A DNA stretch of 64,000 nucleotides from Gordius sp. MW1 (Eukaryota > Nematomorpha > Gordioida > Gordea > Gordiidae). The stretch lies in assembly GCA_964036665.1 (NCBI GenBank), contig OZ038526.1:32674001-32738000 (forward strand), written 5' to 3'. A model generated the notes under the pieces. That model made no database searches. It saw only the letters and a program-made list of their open reading frames with translations, and was not told the DNA's origin. This document shows positions 1-12,515 of the stretch, in pieces (position 1 is the first letter of the stretch; each line of letters opens with the position of its first letter). The position numbers and the translations under genes were made by a program.

Positions 1-730
1 TAATAAGGTTATATTTTACATAATATAAATAAAAAAGGGTCAAGATAACAATCTGATTTATGTACCCATAAAAGTAAAATTCTGCGATGGAAAAAATGTT
101 TAAATAGTCTATTAATATTCCAAATTACACTAAGAGAAATTAATTAAACAAAATTATTGTTTTTTAAATCTTTACATCTGTCTACGCAATAAAAAATGGC
201 TAGAACTAGCCCCTCTCCGACTAGACCCGACCCCTATTTTTATGAACAAACAATATTTTAACATGTTACATTGCGCATAAAAATTAAATCATTAGACGGT
301 GTTTATATAAAAAATACCCCTTTATAAGATAAAAGTTAAATTAGTCCAAATAATAAAGCCAAAAAAATTTTATGTGCAAAAACAAAATTTTGTCAAGGCT
401 ACTAATAGCCCCAAAAAATCGTTTTTCCTCTATAAAAATTTTACATTTAATTTTTGTAACAAAAAAATTTTTTTTATACCTTATAAAAAATTACAAATAT
501 GGTTTAAATTTTAATTATATATCATTATTATTTAAAAAAATAATTACAAAGATAATAGTAACCCCGGGCTACGACTAGCCCCGGTCTCCCTTACCCATTC
601 TTAACCTTGCATAAATTGCTTAGGAATTCAGAATACGAACTAGTTAAAATTATAGTTCAATTTTTAAATAACAAGCAGACAAATTTAACCTCAATTTCCT
701 ACGGTTATAGCCTATTACTAAATGAGTAAT

Positions 731-895
731 AACATAGGGGTAGCATTGAGATTAGAGGGGGGCAATAATGATTTAGGGAGGGGAAAATGGATCGTTTTTT
801 GAAATTTTAGCCATACTTTTATAAATTTCACAAAAATTTTGGATTAAGAGGGGGAAGGGCAACTGTCCCTCCCTGCTCCCCATTGGCTACGCCCA
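731..895. mobile_element. MITE, GGGCGTAGCCAG family (left palindrome arm)
   Basis: Body with AGAGGGGGGCAATAATGATTT and a right end TTGGCTACGCCCAT, as in the other copies of this family. The left terminus is degraded (ATAGGGGTAGCATTG). It is mirrored at 2982-3149. Confidence 0.75.
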
Positions 896-1581
896 TAACG
901 TGGCCCGACTTAAGGGTTTTATAATTTTAAACCCGAGGGTTCCCCCGCAAGCATTTCAATCAAACATAATAGGTTCAATAGTTTTAATAATGAACCGTTA
1001 TTTAGTACGACAAATCAATTAATTTATATACCCATCAAATCACCATCTTTTCAATTAACTAATTTCAAAAAGAATTATCATTCAAATATTTTACCGATTG
1101 CTTCTTATTTTGTGTATAAATTTATAACTTTTAGGTTTCAATTTGATTGATCATAGATACATTTCTTTGGAAGAGTCTATTCCCGTTGAACGAGTAGTCA
1201 GGGGTAAGTTATAAGGTTTATACCAAACATCTAATTTTTTAGAAAAGAGTATTCTATCGATAAATGTTGAAGATGATGGTAATGCTAATATAAGTTGAAT
1301 ATAAGACCAAAAAACAAAGAATCCACTGTGAAAATATTTATAATATTTTATGAAAATGGCACGCACCCCCTATTTATCTAACTCGAAATTGGAGGTTACA
1401 ATAATTTTAATTAATACTTTCTGTAAACTATGTCTTTTATATCTATTATAATAGGTTCCCAAAGGGATAAACTCAACAAGAGTTAAGTTGGATTATCAAG
1501 CGGCGTATGTCATATTGCTTATAAATAAAATAGACCTTGCTGATGGTTTATATTTTAACAAAGTTAGTAAGACTGTTTATC

Positions 1582-1715
1582 TGCTCGCGGGTTCAAATCC
1601 CGCTTTCAGCACTTTTTTCAAAAGATGTAAAATAGATAGGTGAGCGTCACCTCTCATCCAAGTATCTAAAGAAACTGACCACCACCTTAGTGTGACAAAT
1701 AGCTATTGGAATTAT
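1582..1715 (+). repeat. 5'-truncated tRNA-derived SINE fragment in palindrome spacer
   Basis: A B-box-like GGTTCAAATCC is followed by CGCTTTCAGCAC, a run of T with AAAGATGTA, and a body containing CTCTCATCCAA and GTGTGACAAATAGCTAT. The same order occurs on the minus strand at 24881-25084, where the full tRNA-like head is present. This copy starts inside the tRNA head, exactly where the palindrome symmetry stops. Confidence 0.7.
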
Positions 1716-2981
1716 TATAATCATTTTTAATGTTTTTTCATTGGAAAGAAGAAAATGAGAACATTAATGTTTTCATACTAAAGTTTAGCAAAATGAATAG
1801 CGCGTTTACTTTGCTAATATAAATATGCCTTTAACATAGCGGCCCAAACCCTTGCCTAATAAAGATTATCAGGTATTCGTGAGTTTATTATATTATTAAT
1901 TTATGAGAGTATAGATTAACCTATGGAAACAAGAGCTACCGAACGTAGCGTGTTGGATGTGTTGCCAAATCGATATATCAGCTCGACAATATAATTAGTA
2001 GGAATTCCAAAATAATGGCTGTAATTAGTTTGACTAGCGGGCAACTACATTGGAAGCATTAAAATATAGTCGGGGATAACAATTTTAATCTTACGGTAGT
2101 GTTAAATACTTCATTTTTTTATTGGGGGAATGACCATCATCCTGCCATATAATTAGCCAAAACGATGTGACTTTAGGAAGGGTTGCCCAAACAAATGATC
2201 CTCTTTGACATTTGACTTCACAAGTTATTTGCAAAGGTTTTCCTATATCTAAAAATCACGCTATGTAAAAAAACATAAAATGATTGTTTTACTCGGATAA
2301 ACAGTCTTATTAACTTTGTTAAAATATAAACCATCAGCAAGGACTATTTTTTTTATAAGCAATATGACATAGGCCGCTTGATAATCCAACTTAACTCTTG
2401 TTGAGTTTATCCCTTTGGGAACCTATTATAATAGATATAAAAGACATAGTTTACAGAAAGTATTAATTAAAATTATTGTAACCTCCAATTTCGAGTAAGA
2501 TAAATAGGGGGTGCGTGCCATTTTCATAAAATATTATAAATATTTTCACAGTGGATTCTTTGTTTTTTGGTCTTATATTCCAACTTATATTGGCATTACC
2601 ATCATCTTCAACATTTATCGATAGAATACTCTTTTCTAAAAAATTAGATGTTTGGTATAAACCTTATAACTTACCCCTGACTACTCGTTCAACGGGAATA
2701 GGCTCTTCCAAAGAAATGTATCTTGATCAATCAAATTGAAACCTAAAAGATATAAATTTATACACAAAATAAGAAGCAATCGGTAAAATATTTGAATGAT
2801 AATTCTTTTTGAAATTAGTTAATTGAAAAGATGGTAGGTAATTTGATGGGTATATAAATTAATTGATTTGTCGTACTAAATAACGGTTTATTAAAACTAT
2901 TGAACCTATTATGTTTGATTGAAATGCTTGCGGGGGAACCCTCGGGTTCAAAATTATAAAACCCTTAAGTCGGGCCACGTT

Positions 2982-3149
2982 ATGGGCGTAGCCAATGGGG
3001 AGCAGGGAGGGACAGTTGCCCTTCCCCCTCTTAATCCAAAATTTTTGTGAAATTTATAAAAGTATGGCTAAAATTTCAAAAAACGATCCATTTTCCCCTC
3101 CCTAAATCATTATTGCCCCCCTCTAATCTCAATGCTGGCTACCCCTATG
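2982..3149. mobile_element. MITE, GGGCGTAGCCAG family (right palindrome arm)
   Basis: Starts ATGGGCGTAGCCAAT and ends near GCTGGCTACCCCTAT. It is the mirror copy of 731-895 in the other arm of the palindrome. Confidence 0.75.
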
Positions 3150-3855
3150 TTATTACTCATTTAGTAATAGGCTAGAACCGTATGAAATTGAGGTTAAATT
3201 TGTCTGCTTGTTATTTAAAAATTGAACTATAATTTTAACTAGTTCGTATTCTGAATTCCTAAGCAATTTATGCAGGTTAAGAATGGGTAGGGGAGACCGG
3301 GGCTAGTCGTAGCCCGGGGTTACTATTATCTTTGTAATTAGTTTTTTAAATAATAATGATATATAATTAAAATTTAAACCATATTTGTAATTTTTTATAA
3401 GGTATAAAAAAAAATTTTTTGTTAAAAAAATTAAATGTAAAATTTTTAAAGAGGAAAAACGATTTTTTGGGCTATTAGTAGCCTTGACAAAATTTTGTTT
3501 TTGCACATAAAATTTTTTTGGCTTTATTATTTGGACTAATTTAACTTTTATCTTATAAAGGGGTATTTTTTATATAAACACCGTCTAATGATTTAATTTT
3601 TATGCGCAATGTAACATGTAAAAATATTGTTTGTTCATAAAAATAGGGGTCGGGGCTAGTCGGAGATTGCGTAGACAGATGTCAAGATTAAAAAAACAAT
3701 AATTTTGTTTAATTAATTTCTCTTAGTGTAATTTGGAATATTAATAGACTATTTAAACATTTTTTCCATCGCAGAATTTTACTTTTATGGGTACATAAAT
3801 CAGATTGTTATCTTGACCCTTTTTTATTTATATCATGTAAAATATAACCATATTA

Positions 3856-4963
3856 CATTTGCATTCTCTATGTTTTTGACAATAAAACAATCTGTTTATT
3901 GATTTTGAGTTAGCATACACCAATAGGAAGTGAAAACGTAAGGATTAATCTATCCCCCGAAAGAGGCTATGACGTGCCCCGGGCATTTTTTAAATTTTTA
4001 GGAATTTTGTTTTTTTTAAATTTAATTTGTGAGAAAACTATTAATTTTTTAAATGCGAACTTTTTTCCTATAGTAAAAATAGACGTTAAAATTACATTCC
4101 AACAAAAAAATGAAATAATAATTTTTAGTTTTTTTTAAAACGCGATTTAATTTTTTATGGCTATTTAGTCCCCGGTCTCCCCTAAATTTTAAAAAATGAG
4201 GCAATCTTCTTTTCATAAGCCTGCCAGTTTCACCTATCATGCTTTTATAATTTATAATTTTTTTACTAATAAATCCATTTCACTGAATAAATGTTAAGTT
4301 ATTCTCATTTTTATTTTCCTATTTTAATACTTCAGCAAAGAAAATTATATAATTAAAATAATATTTTAGATTTGAGTTTTTTATACATAAAAAATGTTCC
4401 TCACTTAAAGGTAGTATATTAAAAATTATACTATATATATATTGTATGGAGGGCCGGGTCAAGTTTTATTTTTTCGGGTCAGGTGCGAGTTAAAAGTTTA
4501 AAGCGCCATCGTTTCATTTTAAAGGCTATTGGGTCCGGTCGGGTCGAGAATGGATTGAAATAAGTGATTTTACAGACCTCTAGTTTGTTAAATTTCGGCG
4601 ATAATATTATAGGTTCTATGATTAGTTGTGTCAAGGAAAACTTTAATCTTTTTTTTAAATTTTTTTAACAATCTATCTCATTATATAAACAATAACTACT
4701 AAAAAACATTATATTTTCTTTTAGTCATATGTCAACCAAGTAATAATGGATCTTTTATTATCATATCCCACCACAACTATGTATCTGATGTTAAATTACT
4801 TTTATACAAGCTATTAAATAATTGCTTCAAATTACAAGCCTGTAATGACAATTAAACGGTCTGTATCCTATAATTTTTTTTTATTTAATTAAAGTTTATT
4901 GAAATATATCTAAACATAATATTAAATGATACAATTATATAATAATTATATTTAAGAAAAACA
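3856..4963. other. AT-rich intergenic DNA with one truncated hAT-like MITE
   Basis: No gene is supported here. Around 4150-4180 there is a short stretch resembling the CCCCGGTCTCCC segment of the palindrome arms. A truncated repeat at about 4446-4582 is listed separately. Confidence 0.5.
4446..4582 (-). mobile_element. Truncated hAT-type MITE (same family as 42151-42764)
   Basis: Read on the minus strand this begins TAGAGGTCTGTAAAATCACT, close to the TAGAGGCCTGCAAAGTCACT terminus of the complete element at 42151, followed by the same CCCGACC-rich subterminal tract. The opposite end is missing. Confidence 0.5.
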
Positions 4964-5230
4964 TCATATGAGTATTATGTCTTCATCTTCCTCTTTTAGA
5001 AGAGGCCAGGAATTCAAAAAAGATTTGAAATTAAATTTTGCAATTAAGATAGCTATTGATTGTTTCAATAAAAATGCGGGGGAATGTTTGGAGGGAGGGG
5101 ATCGCCTGCCTATTTCTTTGAATAAAGCCAACGTCATTTTTCCATAGGATCCTGAACAGGAGGAAACTATTGGAATTATCCTATAATTGGTAAGGTTGTT
5201 GCATTCATTTGGTATTTTTGGTGTTCCCAT
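4964..5230 (-). pseudogene. Relic of a transposon ORF C-terminal region
   Basis: An 88-residue open frame whose order of residues (PIVSSCSGSYGKMTLALFKEIGRR, in short the 'PI..E/S..G..G..A..LFKEI.RR' block, then 'FLLKQSI.I.I.K.N') parallels the C-terminal half of the longer frame at 7179-7559. The two share SRRCPPSK/GRRSPPSK-like and SWPLL motifs. I recall this block from uncharacterised, repeat-borne reverse-transcriptase-associated proteins in cnidarians and molluscs; that family link is memory, not a search. No start context or upstream domain is present, so this is a fragment. Confidence 0.4.
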
Positions 5231-7178
5231 TGTCTCTTTTAGGTGACACCCCCCCCCTCGTGCATTCTAATAAAATTTAACTGCTGCTCTCAACTAGACC
5301 CTAGGGATGCTAATAATCATTTTTTAATAAAATTTGAGGGGCTAAAATTTAGTGTTACCTGGCGGGTTAATAAAATGAGTGGAGACAAATGGGTTCATAA
5401 TTTTGCGTATATAATTATTTTAACAACAATATTATTTGGTCATTGGCATCGCTAACATAGTTTGAATATGCTATTTTGACTTGCATTTTGATAGACAGGT
5501 GTTTAAACTTATTTGATATACTTAAATAACATTTAGAGCATAGTCCGTCTCCGTATTACAAAATGCAAATTCAAGCTATTTTAAAACTAAAGGCCTCATG
5601 CAAATACAAACCTGTTCCGCTTAGTATACATCGTCATTCGCTAATAATATTTTCTAAATTTTAGAGAGAGGATAGCGAGAAAAACGATATTACAGTATAT
5701 ATACCAAATCTTGAAATTAAGAATTATTTAACATATACAAATAGTTAAATACCTTCTAAGACAATAAGAGACATCAAATTTATAAAACCTGAAATGATTA
5801 CTTAAAGACATAACCCCTTTTATTATATTAATTATATATAATATTGCTTTTTCTTCCGAATTTAAGCCACCCCCCAGCCATTTTGCACATTTTACACTGT
5901 GTGGCGGCCATCTTTGACCTTATCATATTCGTAAACTGTGGTATTTTAAATGAATAATGCATTATAAATAAAGGATGAGGATAACCATAGTTTTAATAGG
6001 TCTCCCATCCAAAATTCTTTTTTCATATTTTGACATAAATTATAGATTCACTTAAATTAGAATGGTGAAATTGCGTTATGATGTATTCTTATTGTTAAAT
6101 AATTTAATCAAAACTCTGATTCATGACTGATCATTGAGTTTGATGTTACAAAAGCAAGATAATTTAATAACTTACTAACCTTATCAAATTTAAAAATTAA
6201 TGTGTATGATTAATCATCATTTAAAGAAACTATACATTAATAAATTTAATATTTTAAAAATGTTATACACTTTTATTGGTTAAATGCCATTATAAATTAT
6301 TAGAAAGTCAAAAAATTTAAGTGATTTTCTATCAATATGTAAGATTTTAAATTATAAAAATTAAATATTGTTAAATATCATATATAAAGGAAACCTTGGT
6401 CATTAGTACAAGTGGCTCCTCCGATTAGAAGAATAATATAACGGCATTCATGGTATTAAAAATTATAAATGAAACCTTTCAAATTAGTATATTGTGATGG
6501 GCAAAGAGATCTTGAGTACAAAAGGTCAAGCGAAAAACAACTAAACATATTCGCTAGTACAAAATTTAGCTTAAATTGTTACAAAACACAATCAACAACG
6601 TTTAAGCAAGTGTTATTACTCATACTTACTTTAAAATTTATCGTGTTATCGCTATAATTACTGCGAAAAAGAGTGAAAGAGGTAGAGAGAGATGGAATGT
6701 TGTTTTTGTTATTGCTATAATTACTGAGAAAAAGAGAGCGGGAGAGAGAAAGGAGAGGAGTGTTATTATTAATTTTAAGATTTGTACTTAGCGTTTAAAG
6801 GTTATTTAATATTAGTATTAGTCCCAAACACATTTATCTCTTGTTTATTTGGCTGGCTAACCAGCTCGAGAGATTGTTATTTAATTCGATACAATTTATG
6901 ACTAAGTTGTAAGAAAATGATAAAATAGTAAATAAAGCAATTAATTATATAATTATACGTGCATTAAGGAGTAGGATAATAGCGAGATTTCAAAGTATAA
7001 TATTTTGCGAAATTAACACGGCAACTTAAATAATAATTGAATTTATGTTTGGAAAAATCGGAGCTAAAATTTTTTTTTTTTTTTAAATGTATATATTGTT
7101 TATTTGAACGTAAGAACAATATAAAAACGAAGTGTCAAAATTCGAAAAATATAGCGGATGTAAAACAAAATAAAAATA
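5231..7178. other. AT-rich intergenic DNA
   Basis: No coding or structural feature supported. Around 6660-6770 there is a GA-rich stretch (GAGAAAAAGAGAG-like) repeated twice with intervening TTGTTATTGCTATAATTACTG. Confidence 0.5.
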
Positions 7179-7559
7179 TTATGATTCAAAAATGTCGCAT
7201 GTGTCATCTTGTAAAAGTGGCCAACTGTCGGCCAGGGATTTAAAATTGTACTTAGCTATAAAAATACCAATTTTTTGTTTAAGTAAAAAATTAGTGGAAA
7301 ATTTAGAGGGCGGGCAGCGACGGCTGATTTCTTTAAAAAGCTTAATGGCGGCCGGACCAAAAGTCCCAAAACACGAGGCAACGATAGGGGTAAAGATATT
7401 AGATGGTAGGAGGGCCTGGTATTTAACCGTTTTGCGGTGTTCGGCGAGAGTCAGAGCGTTGTAGTTTTGGTTAGAGGGGGCGAAAATGTCTATGCAGGTG
7501 AAATCCCATTTAAGGGGTAGACCATTTTGCCAAGGGATAAGGGTAGAGCCGTCTGTCAT
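7179..7559 (-). pseudogene. Relic of a transposon ORF, 'DGSTLIPW' C-terminal module
   Basis: A 126-residue open frame beginning at a DGSTLIPWQNG motif, followed by LKWDFTCIDIFAPS, a KYQ.L region, the PIVASCFGTFGPAAI block, LFKEISRR and FLLKQKIGIFIAK.N. The order DG.SLIPW, WD.TC.D..A, KY..L, P...E..G..GP, RR, QR.S.A.Q.GN is one I associate with widespread invertebrate repeat proteins that carry a reverse transcriptase upstream. No reverse transcriptase is detectable upstream here, so this is a stranded 3' piece. It is related to 4964-5230. The functional assignment is inference; a protein search would settle it. Confidence 0.45.
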
Positions 7560-8594
7560 GAAAAATTAAATCGCGTTTGAAAAAAGTAAAGTTAATATTT
7601 ATTTTCAAAATGTATTTTTAAGTTCATTCTACTATATCAAAATCGAGAATAAAAATTTATTGCTCTGTTTACAATTAAATTAGGTTTCAAATTTATGTTA
7701 TCACTCCTTTTCTAATGTATTAAATAGTTTGCCAACTTAAATTAATGATATAGAATAAAAATTTAAATAACTTATTTTTTACATATTGCAAGTTTAATTG
7801 GTCACAGTCCAAATACAGAGAATACATTTAAACAAAGTCTTTTAATAGTTTATTAATTTATCTATTTTTCCTCTTTATATTAAATTAAAATGAAGATAAT
7901 TTCGCATTTAAAAAATTAAACCTGTCTTATATATCCATATGAGTTCAAATACGGTAGAAAGCCTAGCTCTAACCCTATCCGCCCTAGCCCCCCACCAAAA
8001 TTTCTGAGTTTCGTACAATAATTTACGGATCTTGCTTCTGGTTAGAATTTGTCTTTTATTCTAAAACCGTTATTTGGCTTGTATAATAAAGTATTCGATC
8101 AAGGAGATAAAAATTGTTAATTTGAATAAATCACAATAGATTTAGTGGAAATATCAATGCGAAATTTTTGCCTCTTAGCAAATCGAAGTCTAGATTAAAC
8201 ATCTAAATCCTACAAATAAGTTTTAGCTTTCGTTACTAAATATCTTTTTCATCAAGACTGTTTCATATAAATTTTATCTGAGTTGCAAGTTATCTGCTTG
8301 TAGAATCATCTGTTGATTGTCAAAATCCTTTTACTGCAATTGTTTGCATAGCATGGATGTATAGCTGAATAATTGAAAGAGAAGTCAAGTGATTAAGATT
8401 GCGAACTATCCATGTAATTTATAAAATTGCTACTACTTGGTGTGGGGGGGGGCCAGGTAGTGTTTAAATTAGAAGTTTTTTTTTAAATAAAATGTAGAGA
8501 TAAAAAATAACATTTCCAAATAAAAATAACACATAGAGCGTCAAATATGATACGACTTAGTGCCTAGTTTACTACTTATGTACTTTATAAATCA
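7560..8594. other. AT-rich intergenic DNA
   Basis: No gene or repeat could be supported between the transposon relic and the Helitron array. Confidence 0.5.
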
Positions 8595-9262
8595 CTAGCT
8601 GTGCCCGGCCAAGCGTTGCTTTGGCTTTGTCCTTAAGTGGTTAAATAAGTATAACCTATTAATAAGACTTATTTAAAAAAATAATTTATAATGTTAAAGG
8701 TTTGAATGCTAATGCAAATAAATATCCATAATATTCATTTAAGAGCGATATAAAATATTCATTAATAATTCATAAGAGTATATAAGCATTAAAATATAAA
8801 AAGCTTATAATAATGTATGGGTAATAAAGAGCTGTATGAAGATTTTGGCTGAAAGTATAATGTAAAAAATGATGTAAATAGTAAAATAAAACCTGCAAGG
8901 GAAAGTTGATGGATAAAGGGGTAAATCAGTGATAGGTCTTATGAAGAATAAGGTAATACACGTACAGTATTATAGCTTCTTGAGAATGTCTCGTCAAATT
9001 TGGTTATAATAATCTGGCGTAATAAAAAGGGGAGAACTGCTAAAAGAAATAGAAAATTATAGAATTTAAAAGGTGATTGATTATACGCGAGTAAAATTAA
9101 TGGGCTATAATGGTAATTGCTAAAAGTTATGAGTGGATAAATAGAAATGATACTAACTTTAATTATTCATGCAGAAAAGTAGTGAGGCGTTATAAAGAGG
9201 GTTGTAGGTTCGGGTAAGAGATGCTTCGCAGCTTAACTTCTGCCTTAGAAAGGAACAAATTG

Positions 9263-9484
9263 CTATAATGCTTGGAGATAGTCAATATTTTTGGTCATGT
9301 TATTTTCTGTGTAGATATAGAGATTTAGTGGATTGCCGACGCGCGAACATGCAACATATAATTGTCCATGTGAGAAACTATCTGTTTCTAAATCGATTCC
9401 AAAAATTGCAAGGGACGCCTTGAGCTTTGTTAATGGTAATAGCAAATGCGAGTTTGAAAGGAAATTGCAATCTTTTAAATTCAA
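9263..9484 (-). pseudogene. Helitron helicase C-terminal fragment
   Basis: A 73-residue frame with GHxQLYVACSRVG-type sequence (HGQLYVACSRVGNPLNLYIY), the conserved last motif of Pif1-like helicases in Helitrons. The preceding helicase motifs are absent from this copy, so the fragment marks the right edge of an internal deletion between Rep and the helicase end. Confidence 0.75.
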
Positions 9485-9616
9485 AGGGCATATCTGTTGG
9501 AATTAAAGGGATCCGTGGTATGAAGACATCTTCTCTGTGTGATTTCATCGGTGTGAAGGCTCCCTAATAGGGCTATGCTATCTGGTTGAATAGTGAAAAC
9601 TGCCATCTGCCTTTGT

Positions 9617-11352
9617 TTACATATTTACAAATATATTTGATGGATTTAACGGAGTAATATTCAACGTTGATGTGAGCTTTGTATAATTTTGAGAGCAGAG
9701 GACATATGGAACAACCCATCGGTTATCCACCTCCACCGTTGCATTGCGTATGGGGATGGTTGCTACGTTACCACCATCTTCTATTGATCTTCTTTTGTAC
9801 AAAGGGTATCCATCGTTGCCCGTAATTGTATTGTATACTAAGCTTCGAGGATATCCCTTAGAGCATTTGCCGTCTATCATGCATGGCGATCTTGGATTGA
9901 GTGTTCCGCAAGGGCCGTGTATCATATTTTTCGTACCAATTTGGTATAATTCGTTATCTAAGTTAGGGACGGGAATTTCAGCACATATTAAAGCATCGAT
10001 TTCGTTTGAAGTGATCTTGCTATATAACCATATAAGTATATGGGCATGCGGCAAACCTCTCTTTTGCCATTCGACGGAATACATGCAGCAACGCACAGAC
10101 CCAAATACCTCACGCTTAACAATGAGATTAATCAGTCATTTAAGTTTTTGGCGGAAAACGCGGGCGGTAATGTTATGCCTAGCGAGAGGTAATTGTCCAG
10201 GAAACAAAAGATCTTGTATGTCGTCCCATGCTGGGTTGCATGTAAAAGTTATGAATAGGTCCGGACGACCGTAGTTACGAACATAGGCAATTGAATCTTG
10301 AGCGTATTCATGCATATGGCGCGGACTTCCTGTATAGGATGAAGGCAAAATGGTCAATCTCCCAACGTTAATGGTATTAGCGTCGTTACAAACTGCATCG
10401 CGCAAATTAATATATTCTTCTGAGCGAAGTTTAGTCTGATTTAAGCGGATGAATAACAAACGCTCCGATTCAATTTTGGCATACATATCGACGATGTATT
10501 GGTGAAACAATTGGCGGCATTTTAAAATATAATTGTCCCCGTCCGCTCGAACCATTATTCTGTATGAATAATAGTTCATAGCGCTGCATTTTGAGTTAGT
10601 AGCTGCGACATTGACTGGATTTATCATCTTAACGTTAAAATGATATCCGTCAGCACCATCCCAAAATAAAAGTGGATATTGGAGGGGGTCATAGCAGCGA
10701 TGAGTGTCAGCAACATTTATCAAAGCATCGTTTCACCTATGAAGCACAATGTCTCTAGATTGAAATTGATCCCCAACTATAACAATGGCGACTTCGTGTA
10801 TAGATGGGGCATTAAATCTTCTCCCATGTTCATCGGGAGGAGTTTTGTCAGCATGGATGACTATTTTGTCGGTATCTGAAGGCATTATGTCCAGTGCTGT
10901 TTTGAACAAACGCACTAAATTATTATTAGCATGAAGAAGCAACTGAAGTTGTAAAACGATGGATTTTTTTAAACCGCTAAAAATGCTAAAGCGTGCATCA
11001 ATTCTATCTCATCATCCCCGATAAAATAGAGTTGTAGGTACTTATGTTGCCCTTCAGGCAATAAAAGGAGGGAGCCGGCTCTATGATAGATTTGGCCTTT
11101 TACCTTAAATGTTGGCATAAATTTTGTGGTTATTACATCAGCGCCAAACATCGTCATTTGGAAGTAGGAGTTATATTTCCTGATGTTCGATAGGAAATGT
11201 TTCGAATCGGTTGTATAACCAGCCATCAATGTTTGTAATGGCTCAGGCGGTTCTGCAAGTTGAGGCAGTTTAACTTTCCCAGCTGCGCAACACATTCCAG
11301 TCGTTTCTCCAGCAAATTTGAGAGCTTTGCAATGAGGACACACAATAGTCAT
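9617..11352 (-). pseudogene. Helitron Rep (rolling-circle replication initiator) region, broken
   Basis: Reading leftward, the frame at 11352-10969 begins with a zinc-finger-like CPHCKAL...GMCCAAGK segment followed by a typical Helitron N-terminal domain. A frameshift separates it from 10942. From 10942 to 9617 one reading frame is shared by three open pieces, split by in-frame TGA codons at about 10733 and 10136. The pieces contain the Helitron-like N domain (YYSYRI...RQLFHQYIVD), the FITFTCNPAWDDI motif and the GLPHAHILIWL motif, which holds the two metal-binding histidines of the HUH endonuclease. The catalytic tyrosine region downstream is not clear. In active elements this protein nicks and replicates the transposon by a rolling-circle mechanism. 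Here at least two nonsense codons and one frameshift inactivate it. Confidence 0.8.
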
Positions 11353-11689
11353 AGTACCAATGAGAACATGTCGACGTAAACTTTCAACATTAGATGGTTA
11401 AGAAAACGCTAGGCGGTTGCCTGCGGGTAATGGCTAAGCACGTGAAGGTGGCTGAGGCAGAGTTGCAGACGGTTGTAGTTCATTTTCAAGCCCAAGAGTA
11501 CGCAATCGGCGCAATCGATCCGCATTTCGTGTACAACGTCCAATAGATGTTTTCTTGGGGCGCATGAATCAAAAGTCGATATAGCAAGAAAAAGAAAATT
11601 AAAAGTACATGAATAGGTCAAATTGTATGCTAAAAAATTATTAAGTAAAAATTTAGTATTTACAAAAATCAATTGATATTGTCTAAAAT

Positions 11690-12515
11690 ATGGATGACAT
11701 ATATAAAATATGGTAAAATTTTTGATAATGCTATTAAATAAACATATAATAAGCATAAACAAAACATATAAGTATCTAATATTGATAAATAAATTGGTAT
11801 TAAATAATAACTACAATAAAACAAAACATTACCTTATAACTATGAAAATATAATTATATTAAAGATGAACTTTCCTAAAATTGTAATTATTTATTGCTTG
11901 ATGTTGACAAGTAAATTAGTATTAAATTTATTGTAAAAAGACTCTAAATCTCTGCGGATATTCCATAACTAACATACACTTTAATAAAGTTTAAAGATAT
12001 TGTATTAGATTTTAAATAACCATATATATCAATTGTTATCAATAAAATAACTACATTTTTTAAGAAAGTTCATCATATTTAAAATCCATATATTTAATAT
12101 AATTTAATTTTCATAGTTATAAGGTAATGTTTTGTTTTATTGTAGTTATTTTATTGATAACTATTGATATATATGGTTATTTAAAATCTAATTTACAATA
12201 TCTTTAAACTTTATTAAAGTGTATGTTAGCTAAGTAATATCCTCAGAGATTTAGTCTTTTAACAATAAATTTAATACTAATTTACTTGCCAACATCAAGC
12301 AATAAATAATTACAATTTTAGGAAAGTTAATCATATTTAAAATCCATATATTAATAATTATATTTTCATAGTTATAAGGTAATGTTTTGTTTTATTGTAG
12401 TTATTTTTTAATACCAATTTATTTATCATTATTAGATACTCATATGTTTTGTTTATGCTTATATGTTTATTTAATAGCATTATTAAAATTTTTACCATGA
12501 TTTATATATGTCATC
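11690..12515. mobile_element. Fold-back (long inverted repeat) insertion in Helitron 1
   Basis: The stretch from GGATGACATATATAAA (about 11692) is mirrored by TTTATATATGTCATC ending near 12515. The arms carry the same AACAAAACATTACCTTATAACTAT segment and its complement. The right half contains two direct copies of the segment beginning TTTTCATAGTTATAAGGTAA (about 12108 and 12363), so the symmetry is compound rather than a simple hairpin. No coding sequence is seen. It separates the Rep N-terminal region from the Helitron 5' end. Confidence 0.6.

Larger units (their letters stand above)
1..3855. repeat. Large inverted repeat (palindrome), arms about 1.57 kb
   Basis: Positions 1-1581 read, as reverse complement, nearly the same as 2296-3855, with a few small indels and substitutions. 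The 714-bp spacer (1582-2295) is not symmetrical. The left arm reaches the window edge, so the true outer end may lie upstream. Both arms carry a copy of the common MITE (731-895 and 2982-3149), so that MITE was present before the duplication or conversion. Short open frames in the arms (372-578, 1151-1366, 2551-2739, 3303-3506) are mirror images of AT-rich DNA and look non-coding. The structure could be an inverted segmental duplication or a long-TIR mobile element; no transposase was seen. Confidence 0.9.

Noticed and set aside
372-578. 68-residue frame repeated at 3303-3506 on the other strand
   Set aside because: The conservation is explained by the palindrome arms; composition is AT-driven (Lys, Ile, Phe, Asn) with no domain.
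9744-10274. 176-codon plus-strand open frame
   Set aside because: It is the complement of the Helitron Rep region, whose minus-strand frames have recognisable HUH motifs.
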